A stretch of 64,000 bases of DNA from the NCBI GenBank assembly GCA_964410945.1, contig CAYPJE010000014.1, positions 1 to 64,000 on the forward strand, read 5' to 3'. The position numbers were made by a program, and so were the translations under genes. The stretch's first letter is position 1, and each line of letters begins with the position of its first letter. Of this stretch, positions 42,458-50,370 are shown in pieces. Under the pieces are notes generated by a model. The model was not told where the DNA came from. It worked only from the letters and a program-made list of their open reading frames with translations, and ran no database searches. Source of the stretch: CAYPJE01 sp964410945. GTDB lineage: Bacteria > Fidelibacterota > Marinisomatia > Marinisomatales > TCS56.

Positions 42458-42613
42458 ATGAGTAATAAGGCTATGATCAGTCCCGGTGGACGGCGCTGTC
42501 TGGTGCCAGAACACCAGGTAGACGGATTGAAAGGACAAGGTTTTAAATTGGCTGAGGAAGCCAAGGAAACCAAGTCCAGCAAATCACCCACCACCAAATC
42601 AGCCAAGGAATGA
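42458..42613 (+). CDS. short basic phage protein (51 aa)
   Basis: ATG at 42458 reads MSNKAMISPGGRRCLVPEHQ and then a Lys/Ser-rich tail up to TGA at 42611, which overlaps the next ATG. The length is 51 aa. Similar small Lys-rich proteins occur next to tail genes in transposable phages. Role unknown. Confidence 0.45.
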   Translation: MSNKAMISPGGRRCLVPEHQVDGLKGQGFKLAEEAKETKSSKSPTTKSAKE

Positions 42614-42864
42614 TGCCGGAAACCGTATCAAATCCTAACTGGTTAGCTGTTGTAACCGTCATATTGGGGATCATCAATATTCTGGTGATCCCCAGTGTTC
42701 GTATGGTTTGGAAGTATAACATAGCCACCCGGAAAAAGATTGATGATTTTAAGCTCGAAGTGGCCAAGGACTATTTAACAAAGGTCGATATCAACAAACG
42801 CTTTGACAAAATCGACGAGAGTTTAAACAAAATCTGGAATAAACTGGAAAAAATCAAGAGGTAG
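42610..42864 (+). CDS. holin-like/lysis membrane protein (84 aa)
   Basis: One N-terminal transmembrane helix (about residues 11-32, VVTVILGIINILVIPSVRMV) followed by a long, charged coiled coil (IDDFKLEVAKDYLTKVDIN). It is the first of two membrane genes before the endolysin. It resembles class-III holins/antiholins or gp23-type lysis proteins in topology only. Confidence 0.5.
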   Translation: MMPETVSNPNWLAVVTVILGIINILVIPSVRMVWKYNIATRKKIDDFKLEVAKDYLTKVDINKRFDKIDESLNKIWNKLEKIKR

Positions 42865-42869
42865 TAAGC

Positions 42870-43109
42870 ATGGATTTTTTACCATTAATAATTGACAACG
42901 GGGAAAACATCATGGCCATTATTGGTACCGCTACCACTGCCTTGGGGATAACAGTGCCGTTATTAAAACCTACAACCACCAAGAAGGTGGGAGTGGCAAT
43001 CGGTTCTATCGCTAAATCAGCCCTGGGCCAGAAACGCAAGGAACAGACCAGGCGAATGGCCTCTACCGCTGAGCAGCTCTGTGAGGGTATTCTGGAGGGG
43101 ATGGAATAG
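42870..43109 (+). CDS. second lysis-region membrane protein (79 aa)
   Basis: 79 aa with one or two hydrophobic segments (MAIIGTATTALGITVPLL, about residues 15-32) and a basic C-terminal part (KSALGQKRKEQTRRMASTAE). It ends in the same bases where the endolysin begins (43109). Holin or antiholin is the likely role from position. Confidence 0.5.
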   Translation: MDFLPLIIDNGENIMAIIGTATTALGITVPLLKPTTTKKVGVAIGSIAKSALGQKRKEQTRRMASTAEQLCEGILEGME

Positions 43110-43486
43110 TGCCACGTTTCAGCTCAAAATCAAATAAGCTGCTGGCAACAGTTCACCCTGATTTACACAGAATATTTTATGAAGTTGTAAAGGGGTTCGA
43201 TTGCACGATTCTTGAAGGCGGACGGACCCCGGAACGTCAGGCTGAGTTAGTCGCCCAGGGTAAATCCAAAACCAAGCACAGCAAGCATATTGATGGATTA
43301 GCCATTGATGTTGCCCCTTATCCCATTGACTGGAAGGACCGGGAAAGATTTCATTATTTTGGAGGTTATGTGTTAGGGGTGGCCAGTCGTATGGGGATTA
43401 AGCTCCGTTGGGGTGGTGACTGGGATATGGACACCCAGGTAAAAAATAACAATTTTGATGATCTGGTACACTTTGAATTGGTTTAA
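43109..43486 (+). CDS. M15-family endolysin (L-Ala-D-Glu peptidase-like)
   Basis: A 125-aa single-domain peptidase from GTG at 43109. Zinc ligands are visible: H and D in KHSKHIDGLAIDVAPY and H in DDLVHFELV near the C-terminus, with R in EGGRTPERQAE. It cleaves peptide cross-bridges of murein to lyse the host. It follows the two lysis membrane proteins, giving a compact lysis cassette. Confidence 0.85.
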   Translation: MPRFSSKSNKLLATVHPDLHRIFYEVVKGFDCTILEGGRTPERQAELVAQGKSKTKHSKHIDGLAIDVAPYPIDWKDRERFHYFGGYVLGVASRMGIKLRWGGDWDMDTQVKNNNFDDLVHFELV

Positions 43487-43503
43487 CCTGAAAGGAGTAA
43501 CGC

Positions 43504-44154
43504 ATGCCAGATGCTAGCAAAGTTCATGTATATGATGATGGGTCATTAAAGAACTCATTTAATGTCGATGGTAGTGGGAATTGGTCTGGTCAAATATCAG
43601 GCGTTACCGCTGGTGCCAGCGATATAACCGCTAAGGCCGAGGATGCCGCTGGTAATATTTCCTCCCAAACCTTGAAAAAGGTTTATACTGGGAGCACAAC
43701 CCTTCCGTCATGCGATCTATTGGATGATTCAGGGGAGAGTAGCACTGATAACATCACTAATGATAACACCCCGCAGGTAAAGGTCAATCTGACCCTTGAA
43801 AATGAAAATGCTGCAATGGGTGTTAATGTTGCTGAAGCATCAGTAGCAGCGCTACGCCTGCAACATAGTGATGATGGTGGGACGACCTGGAATACAATTG
43901 AGGAAAATACCAATCCAAGTTATGCAGCTCCTGCTAATTTCAATTTCACCCATCAAATAACTGCTGGATTGGCCGATGGTGACCACAAGTTCCGGGCTGC
44001 CTGGCAGGATGCTATGGGCAACTGGTCTGCCTATGGTAATGAATTAACTGTCACTATCGATACCACCGCACCGAGTGCTCCGACTGTATCTGAACCGGTA
44101 TCCGGTCAGGTCTACGTTGGGACAGCCATCGACGTTTCCGGAACCGCTTCATAG
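43504..44154 (+). CDS. Ig-like domain protein with half domains at both ends
   Basis: 216 aa with AAAGGAG before ATG. It starts in the middle of a bacterial Ig-like fold (PDASKVHVYDDGSL...ITAKAEDAAGNISS), has a full second domain (about residues 63-188), and ends with only the first strands of another (SEPVSGQVYVGTAIDVSGT). The missing second half of that last domain is present in the gene at 45404. Such Ig domains decorate phage capsids and tails and bind carbohydrates or cell surfaces. Confidence 0.65.
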   Translation: MPDASKVHVYDDGSLKNSFNVDGSGNWSGQISGVTAGASDITAKAEDAAGNISSQTLKKVYTGSTTLPSCDLLDDSGESSTDNITNDNTPQVKVNLTLENENAAMGVNVAEASVAALRLQHSDDGGTTWNTIEENTNPSYAAPANFNFTHQITAGLADGDHKFRAAWQDAMGNWSAYGNELTVTIDTTAPSAPTVSEPVSGQVYVGTAIDVSGTAS

Positions 44155-44171
44155 TAGTAGGGAAAGTGTAT

Positions 44172-44198
44172 GGGTACCGGGGATTACCTCCGGTACCC
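44172..44198 (+). repeat. perfect nine-bp stem-loop before a tail gene
   Basis: GGGTACCGG and CCGGTACCC with a nine-base loop lie between the Ig-like gene stop and the GTG start at 44214. No T-run follows, so it is not a classical terminator. It might protect or process the mRNA, or be the seam of an inserted cassette. Confidence 0.55.
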
Positions 44199-44213
44199 TA
44201 CATCAATTAAACT

Positions 44214-44942
44214 GTGCCATTAATAACAATTGATCTTGGAACTGTCGGAGAACAATCTGGTGATACAATTCGGGTAGCATTTACCAGGTGTAATAGTGCC
44301 ATTACCGAATTGAACTCCCATGAGGCCGATACTGCCAATCCTCACAGTGTGGATAAAGCTGATGTTGGCCTTGGTTCTGTGGAAAATTATGGTATTGCTA
44401 CCCAGGCCGAGGCTGAGACAGGGTCTAGTAATGTAAAATATATGACTCCCCTCCGGGTTGCTCAGGCATTGGCATTGTTGGATTTTCTTGATTTGAGTGA
44501 GACAGCTCTCCAAGAGGTGTCGGGTCCTGTGAGTTTCGAGGATGATGTTGATGTTTTAGGTACATTATCGAAATCTGCAGGTTCATTTAGAATACCCCAC
44601 CCTGATCCGGATAAATCAGATAAAGAGCTATTTCATAGTTTTGTTGAATCCCCGACAGCAGGTGATAATATATACAGGTGGCAGGTAGAAGTTATTAATG
44701 GCCAGGTTGCGATAGAGTTGCCTTCCTACTACCAACATCTCAATGAAACCGATATGGTGTGGGTCAATCCGGTTAATCACTTTGGCCGGGCATTTGGTAA
44801 TGTCAACCAAGAACAGACCCACCTATTGATAAAAGCAGATTCCGATGGTTTATATAATGTCCTGCTGATTGGTACTCGTAAAGATAAGATTGCTAAAAAA
44901 GCATGGAAGGGTACTGAGCGTGAGGCTACCAAAAAGAGTTGA
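44214..44942 (+). CDS. tail or virion protein, unrecognised
   Basis: A 242-aa protein from GTG at 44214. Its N-terminal part (GEQSGDTIRVAFTRCNSAITEL, first 20 shown in part) and the linker HEADTANPHSVDKADVGLGSVENYG are typical of phage tail fibre or spike proteins, where repeats of NPHxVxKxxVGLGNVxN occur. The C-terminal domain is beta-rich. It is probably a receptor-binding or fibre-related protein. It overlaps the next gene. Confidence 0.6.
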   Translation: MPLITIDLGTVGEQSGDTIRVAFTRCNSAITELNSHEADTANPHSVDKADVGLGSVENYGIATQAEAETGSSNVKYMTPLRVAQALALLDFLDLSETALQEVSGPVSFEDDVDVLGTLSKSAGSFRIPHPDPDKSDKELFHSFVESPTAGDNIYRWQVEVINGQVAIELPSYYQHLNETDMVWVNPVNHFGRAFGNVNQEQTHLLIKADSDGLYNVLLIGTRKDKIAKKAWKGTEREATKKS

Positions 44943-45432
44943 GGATTTTACCCGTGGCCATTGCGATCATTTAATCTGGATTATTGACCAAAGCCACCGA
45001 TTACTATTCAACGAAATGATCCCTATTAAGGGTTATTATGTAGTTGGTTCTTACTGCTTCAATGTGGATCAGCCCGATGATCTTGACCTGGTTATTGTAA
45101 TTCCTGAATCCTTCCAGAATATAAACCGAATCACCGGAGAAGGCTACTGGCTCGTTAATGGGTTTGCCAGGGTATCGGCAGAACTCAGCCAGTGCGAAGG
45201 TTTCAAGATCAATATCCATGTTACCAATAATTTTTCATCAAAAAACCAAGTTGAGAAATCAGGATTCAAGATTCCTTATTATAACCTGGTGGCAATGAAG
45301 TTGTGGGGTAAATCGCCTGGCGATATCATCCCTTACCATTTCCATTATAACAGAAAAGAACGGGGCTGGATGGCCTTTAATCGTGACAAACGGACAAGAG
45401 TAAATGGACACCTCAGTTGTAAAAATATATAA
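44869..45432 (+). CDS. nucleotidyltransferase-fold protein inserted in tail region
   Basis: Up to 187 aa. The start is uncertain: TTG at 44869 or a later GTG near 44920. It has the NTase signature GSYCFNVDQPDDLDLVIVIP (G-S-x(9)-D-x-D, here DLD), then a helix-strand pair NLVAMKLWGKSPGD. Such folds occur in MNT/toxin-like and CCA-type enzymes. A nucleotidyltransferase in a phage late tail operon is unusual and may be cargo. The gene overlaps the previous one at its start and the next at its end. Confidence 0.55.
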   Translation: MVLVKIRLLKKHGRVLSVRLPKRVEDFTRGHCDHLIWIIDQSHRLLFNEMIPIKGYYVVGSYCFNVDQPDDLDLVIVIPESFQNINRITGEGYWLVNGFARVSAELSQCEGFKINIHVTNNFSSKNQVEKSGFKIPYYNLVAMKLWGKSPGDIIPYHFHYNRKERGWMAFNRDKRTRVNGHLSCKNI

Positions 45433-45700
45433 GCAGTTAGGGGCCAGTCCGAATCCCGCCACCGATACTCTGCTCGGTAGCGATAACACCTTTGAAAGTG
45501 GGGCCTGGTCAGTAAATACCAGTGGCTGGAGTGAAGGGCGCTATACCATTTATGCCGTGGGATACGATCTGGCTGGCAACCAGAGCAGTTTGTCATCAAA
45601 AGGAATTGGAGTATTGCCTAATCCAATGAAGGTATCTGGTTTAGTTGATTGGCAGATAGGTGAAATGAATACAACTCAGATAGGGATATTCAGCTCATGA
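45404..45700 (+). CDS. second half of an Ig-like domain plus linker
   Basis: 98 aa. Residues 1-68 hold the later strands of an Ig-like fold (VVKIYKQLG..., WSVNTSGWSEGRYTIYAVGYD). There is no leading half. The missing half is the C-terminus of the protein ending at 44154. The rest is a short linker. It overlaps the next gene by four bases. Confidence 0.55.
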   Translation: MDTSVVKIYKQLGASPNPATDTLLGSDNTFESGAWSVNTSGWSEGRYTIYAVGYDLAGNQSSLSSKGIGVLPNPMKVSGLVDWQIGEMNTTQIGIFSS

Positions 45701-45930
45701 TAACAGGTGATATAATTACTGTGAAATACTATTTAATGACGGGGAGTAAACCGGACACTGAAGTTGATACCTATATCGGGTATTCAGAGGTCCACCCCGA
45801 TTCATCCCTGGCCCATAGTGCAATAGTGACGCTGCCGGCAGGAACCCACAATCTTTATGCCATAGCTATTGATCGATTAGGGAATGTAAGTCGTAACAGC
45901 CGCCCGGTTCAGTTTGAGGTTCAAGCATGA
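45697..45930 (+). CDS. half Ig-like domain protein (77 aa)
   Basis: 77 aa beta-rich with GTHNLYAIAIDRLGNVSRNS, the end of an Ig-like fold (YAxAxDxxGNxS). It overlaps both neighbours by four bases, so it is translated with them. It reads like a separated domain of a longer fibre or decoration protein. Confidence 0.5.
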   Translation: MITGDIITVKYYLMTGSKPDTEVDTYIGYSEVHPDSSLAHSAIVTLPAGTHNLYAIAIDRLGNVSRNSRPVQFEVQA

Positions 45931-46724
45931 AAAATATTCAGATTACAGTCTCTGAACTATTAATCAGTTTTGCCAGTTACGAATACCGGTTTTCCGCTGG
46001 TGAAGTTGTACTGTGGTTTAATATACGGAATCCGTATTTCTATCAATGCAGTCTTACTTCCCTACAGTATCAAAGCCAGACTGGGGAATGGTTGGATGCC
46101 AACTTATCCAGCAACCAGATTGAAACCGATATCAACAGTATTTCCCTAACAGGTAAGCCACGTCAGATTGGTATTGTGTGGGATGCTGCCAGCGATTTCA
46201 GAATAATGAAAGCCTGGTCAGATGTGGCCGTTCGTGCTCAGTTTAATGATCGACCGAATGGAACCGGTACCCCCACTAACCTGGTGGAGTTCTCTGTTGA
46301 TGTAGATTTCACGGTAAAGGCGGAACCCCAAGTCATACGTCCACGAGATAATGATCCCTATTTGTTATTCAATTTCGTCAACCCGCTGGCGATCAGGCCC
46401 TGTAAGATGCACTTTACTCTCCGGATCGATAAGGTATCAACATTTGATAGTGAAGATTTGATGGAGTTTGATACTGCTGAAGATCAAACCAATTGGACCG
46501 TTGATGGTGGTTCTTATCCGGAGGAAGGTATCGATGGCCAAACCGAATTCAACATAATCTATGATGATCCAAGCATACTAGCCAATTTCTCAGAGGGTCC
46601 ATTATACTTTGAGCTAATAACAAAATTAGACCAGTTCTATCCCGTAATTACCGAACCTGCAATGGGTCAGGTATATCAGGGAACCCAGGTTGATATTGAA
46701 GGAACAATAAGCATAGTACAGTGA
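45927..46724 (+). CDS. virion/tail protein ending in a half Ig domain
   Basis: 265 aa, beta-rich, no named family. It ends with TEPAMGQVYQGTQVDIEGT, the same first-half Ig motif that ends the protein at 44154 (SEPVSGQVYVGTAIDVSGT). The fold breaks off there. GAGG precedes the next gene. Confidence 0.5.
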   Translation: MKNIQITVSELLISFASYEYRFSAGEVVLWFNIRNPYFYQCSLTSLQYQSQTGEWLDANLSSNQIETDINSISLTGKPRQIGIVWDAASDFRIMKAWSDVAVRAQFNDRPNGTGTPTNLVEFSVDVDFTVKAEPQVIRPRDNDPYLLFNFVNPLAIRPCKMHFTLRIDKVSTFDSEDLMEFDTAEDQTNWTVDGGSYPEEGIDGQTEFNIIYDDPSILANFSEGPLYFELITKLDQFYPVITEPAMGQVYQGTQVDIEGTISIVQ

Positions 46725-46732
46725 GGTAAATA

Positions 46733-47098
46733 ATGCCAGAAACACAAGAATTAAGAAAAGAATACACAATTGATGGCCATGAGGTCTATCAAGAAAAATT
46801 GAGTATAGGTGGAGCACTGGCCACTAAGCGTTTGCTTAATAAGGTTGGTTTCAAAAAAGGTCTGGATTTCTATGATGCTGTGGACCTGCTGGAAAAGAAA
46901 AATAAGCTGAATGAATTTATCCTGATCATACTAAAAGGAGATCTCCCCAAAAAACCAGTGACCGAATGGCCAGCAGAAATCGGATTAGCGATAATCAGTG
47001 ATTTTTTTTTATTCAACGATGTGTTGATCAAAGCGTTGCTGATCTCCTGGAACAAAGAAAACGACTCCCCAAGCGAAAACGAAAAAAGTCCCAGTTAG
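46733..47098 (+). CDS. tail assembly chaperone (gpG-analogue)
   Basis: 121 aa, helical, with GAGG before ATG. It lies directly before the tape measure gene, the place of gpG/gpGT-type tail chaperones in siphoviruses and of gp41/gp42 in Mu. It ends at TAG 47096-47098. The frame -1 to it is open from 47002 to 47271, so a longer gpGT-like product is likely made by frameshifting. Confidence 0.7.
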   Translation: MPETQELRKEYTIDGHEVYQEKLSIGGALATKRLLNKVGFKKGLDFYDAVDLLEKKNKLNEFILIILKGDLPKKPVTEWPAEIGLAIISDFFLFNDVLIKALLISWNKENDSPSENEKSPS

Positions 47099-47271
47099 AG
47101 GAGTTACTCGATGATGGCCCTGCAGATGATATCGAAACGCTGGAACGCCTGGTATATATCCTGGCTGCAGGCCAAGCATTAAACAGGAAAACAGTGGAAG
47201 CTATGGACCAACTGGAAGCATTTGAATGGTTATTTATATATACCCCGGAACCGCCCAAACGCCGGAGATAA
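47002..47271 (+). CDS. T extension of the tail chaperone (-1 frame)
   Basis: The -1 frame has a stop at 46999-47001 and is then open to TAA 47269-47271. It reads QLEELLDDGPADDIETLERL and onward, rich in acidic helix, with no start codon or SD of its own in place. Nine T's (47002-47010) plus A give the slippery T TTT TTA (47005-47011) in the zero frame. Slipping back one base fuses about 92 residues of the chaperone to about 87 new ones. Four bases after the stop the tape measure begins. Confidence 0.65.
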   Translation, partial: FFFIQRCVDQSVADLLEQRKRLPKRKRKKSQLEELLDDGPADDIETLERLVYILAAGQALNRKTVEAMDQLEAFEWLFIYTPEPPKRRR

Positions 47272-47274
47272 TCA

Positions 47275-50200
47275 GTGGATAATAACCAATTGGCCATAGC
47301 CATTAAACTAAAATTAAAGGAGGCTGAAAAGGGTTTAAAAGAACTCCAGCGGGATTTTGACCAGTTCGCTGATCAGGCTGGTCATGATATTGATCGGACC
47401 GATAAAAAGGCCAAGAAATTAACCGGATCGATTGTTAAATGGGGAGCTGGTGTACTTAGTCTATATCTTGGCTTCCAGATGCTATCAGGGGGGATTCAGG
47501 ATACCGTCAGAGTTGGGGAATCATTTGCTGCCACGATGAGCAAAGTTCAAGCCGTATCCGGAGCGACCCGGGAGGAATGGCTGCAGCTAGAACAGGATGC
47601 CCTGCGCCTGGGTTCATCCACCAGGTATACAGCCACTGAGGTTGGCCAGCTCCAGATCGAATATTCAAAACTTGGTTTCTCAGCTCAAGAAATCCTGAAA
47701 GTTGCGGAAGGTACCCTATACCTGGCATCGGCCACCGGTGAAGACCTGGCCACGTCTGCTTCCGTTGCCGGTGGTGTTTTAAGAGCATACAACTACGAAG
47801 CTGACCAGACTAACCGTGTTACCGATGTTATGGCTAAGCTGTTTTCCAGCTCAGCTCAAGACCTGCAGAAATTTAAGGTTGGTATGTCCCAATCGGGTAC
47901 GGTCAGTCAACAGGCTGGTCTAGCGATTGAAGATACCTCGGCACTCCTGGGAGTGCTCTCAGATCGGAACGTTCGGGCCGAAACAACTGGAACTGGGGTC
48001 CGGAACATTTTACTTATGCTCAATGAGGAAGGTAGCAAGTTAAATACGGTCCTGGGTGGTAGCGTTTCCAGTTATGATGAGCTGATCGAACGGCTTGGCC
48101 TGGCAGCAGAAAACGAGCAGGTTTTTGAGGAAGCCATGAAAGCTGTAGGCCGGGAAAATGCCGTTGTATTCTCTACCCTGGTTGAGAATATCGATGCGGT
48201 TGATTTACTCCGGACGGGACTCCAGCAGGCCGACGGCTCAGCAAAGAGTATGGCCAAAACAATGGAGGACAATTTAAGAGGTGCCATGACCGAAATGAAA
48301 TCGGCCACCGAGGGACTTCAAATCCAATTCTTTAAGACCTTTGATAAGCAGCTAACTGCCGGTATTCGGAAGATAACAGAATTCACTCAGCTCACCACCG
48401 AGTGGATCAAACAACCAATGGCTGAACAGTTAGAGCAGGAACGAATCAAGCTCAATGGCCTGGTGATGGCCATAACTACCACCAACACTAACCAGGAGCT
48501 GCGCAACCAACTGATCCAGGACCTGCAGGATAAATATCCGGACTTCCTGGAGAACCTGAACACAGAAGCACTCACCAATGAAGACCTGGCAGATCGACTA
48601 CGGGATGTGAATGAGCAGATGATTCAGAATACCTTGCTAAAAGGTAAAGAAAATGAACTAGCTACTATAAGAAAAGCAGAAGCCGACTCTCTGGATGAAT
48701 TGATTATTCTGAAACAGAAATTTGGGGAAACCATTGCCGGGGATGAATCCAGTTATAATCTGGAAATTGATAAGACCAGGGAGCTTACTGAGCAATATCA
48801 GGACATGAGATATGAGCTGGAAAATTATGCCCGGGAGAAATACGGTAGTGTAGTATGGGCAAGAGATGAAGTTGCTGCTCTAGAAAAAGCCTACTGGGAT
48901 GTAATAATTGCAGAGCGGGAGTACCAGGAAGCCCATTCAGTTACCGGGGAAAAACTGGAAGAAATTATCGCTGTTAAAAAGGAACTGGGCCTCCTTACAA
49001 ATGAGGAAGCTGCCCAGTATCTTTCCATTGAAGAATTAATGGCCAAGATGACCGATGAGCAAAAGGAACATGCTCAGTCATTACTGGATAGTTTCCAGGG
49101 AGTACCATATAGTATTGAACACACTGAAAACCAGGTAAGACAATACTATTTAACAACTATTGAGGCCAAGGACGGAACTGATGATCTGACCGATTCGCTG
49201 ATTAATCAGATGGAGTATATGAAAGAGTATACATCGATCACCGATTATATGAATAGTGTCCAGAAGGTCGGCTATGCCCAGGCCATCAAGTATAACCAGG
49301 CCAAGCTGGCAGCAGTCGAAAAGGCCATCGAGTCAGGAACCCTGGAAAATGAGGAATTGCAGAAGGCTGAAAAACTCCGTGACGCACTGATGCTCAAAGA
49401 TATCCAGCTCAATGATCAGGCGGCTGCTGATAAGAAAAAGACAATTGAAACCATCAATACCCTGGATAGCAAATCATTGGCCACTAAGTTGGAGAAATTG
49501 AATACTGAGGAGGAAGCATTACTGACCCATCTGGATTCATTAAATATATCCAATGAGGAATATGCTAGACGTGATCTGGAGATCAGAAAATTCTATGCTG
49601 ATGAGCGGGTTCGCCTGGAGGCCGAAACAGTCCAGAAGGAATTAGACCAAAAAGAAATGAAAGCTCAACGGGAATATGAGCTAGGTTTAATGTCCGGAAT
49701 TCAATACCTGCAGTTTCTCCATGAAAAAGATCAGGCACATCAGAAAATGCTTGCTGATGGTCTGATCTCAGAAGAAAAATATGATGAGCTGAAAAACGAG
49801 ATCGGACAGCAATCCCTCCAGGTGGCCATGAAGCGATTTGACCGCCTTAGAATGGGCTTTAAAGAATTTTTAAAGGGTGAAGCCCAGGACTTTTTAACTG
49901 CTCAGCAAATTAAGTTATTTGGAAAACTGGCTGAGATCATGGCCCAGGGGGGAGCTACCCTGGGATCATCCCTGGTTGTATCCCTCCCTCTATATGGATT
50001 GGGTATTGCAGCTCTTGAAATTGCCAAAGGGAAAATTGCTCAGCTCTATACAGGGGTCCGGGACTTTGAAGGTGGTTGGGCAATGACTGGTGAAGAGGGT
50101 CCAGAGTTAATGTGGCTACCCCCAGGGACCGATGTTTATTCCCACCCTGAGACACAGCGCATGTTAGGGGAATCTGCGGTATTTAATCGGGTCCATAATA

Positions 50201-50370
50201 CCAATGTGGCCAATCAGGAATCGATTGCCAATATGAAAATACAGCAAGATAATGACGAGGTAGTTGATCGCCTGGAAAGCGTTGAGAATGCAGTCCGATC
50301 AATTAAGTTTCCCTCTGCTAAAGATATTGCCAGAGCCACGGCCAATCATAACAGGGGTAGGATGAACTGA
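47275..50370 (+). CDS. tail tape measure protein
   Basis: A 1031-aa protein from GTG at 47275. It has an N-terminal coiled coil, the TP901-type core (about residues 80-260: MSKVQAVSGATREEWLQLE, FSSSAQDLQKFKVGMSQSG), a long central coiled coil, and hydrophobic segments near 55-75 and about 895-925. It sets tail length. By the usual 1.5 A per residue rule it suggests a tail of about 150 nm. It follows the frameshifting chaperone, as in siphoviruses. Confidence 0.9.
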   Translation: MDNNQLAIAIKLKLKEAEKGLKELQRDFDQFADQAGHDIDRTDKKAKKLTGSIVKWGAGVLSLYLGFQMLSGGIQDTVRVGESFAATMSKVQAVSGATREEWLQLEQDALRLGSSTRYTATEVGQLQIEYSKLGFSAQEILKVAEGTLYLASATGEDLATSASVAGGVLRAYNYEADQTNRVTDVMAKLFSSSAQDLQKFKVGMSQSGTVSQQAGLAIEDTSALLGVLSDRNVRAETTGTGVRNILLMLNEEGSKLNTVLGGSVSSYDELIERLGLAAENEQVFEEAMKAVGRENAVVFSTLVENIDAVDLLRTGLQQADGSAKSMAKTMEDNLRGAMTEMKSATEGLQIQFFKTFDKQLTAGIRKITEFTQLTTEWIKQPMAEQLEQERIKLNGLVMAITTTNTNQELRNQLIQDLQDKYPDFLENLNTEALTNEDLADRLRDVNEQMIQNTLLKGKENELATIRKAEADSLDELIILKQKFGETIAGDESSYNLEIDKTRELTEQYQDMRYELENYAREKYGSVVWARDEVAALEKAYWDVIIAEREYQEAHSVTGEKLEEIIAVKKELGLLTNEEAAQYLSIEELMAKMTDEQKEHAQSLLDSFQGVPYSIEHTENQVRQYYLTTIEAKDGTDDLTDSLINQMEYMKEYTSITDYMNSVQKVGYAQAIKYNQAKLAAVEKAIESGTLENEELQKAEKLRDALMLKDIQLNDQAAADKKKTIETINTLDSKSLATKLEKLNTEEEALLTHLDSLNISNEEYARRDLEIRKFYADERVRLEAETVQKELDQKEMKAQREYELGLMSGIQYLQFLHEKDQAHQKMLADGLISEEKYDELKNEIGQQSLQVAMKRFDRLRMGFKEFLKGEAQDFLTAQQIKLFGKLAEIMAQGGATLGSSLVVSLPLYGLGIAALEIAKGKIAQLYTGVRDFEGGWAMTGEEGPELMWLPPGTDVYSHPETQRMLGESAVFNRVHNTNVANQESIANMKIQQDNDEVVDRLESVENAVRSIKFPSAKDIARATANHNRGRMN

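Noticed and set aside
47060..47085. Slip site at the A-run (GAAAAAAG) of the tail chaperone
   Set aside because: In the zero frame the codons are GAA AAA AGT, which does not form a canonical X XXY YYZ heptamer, whereas T TTT TTA upstream does.
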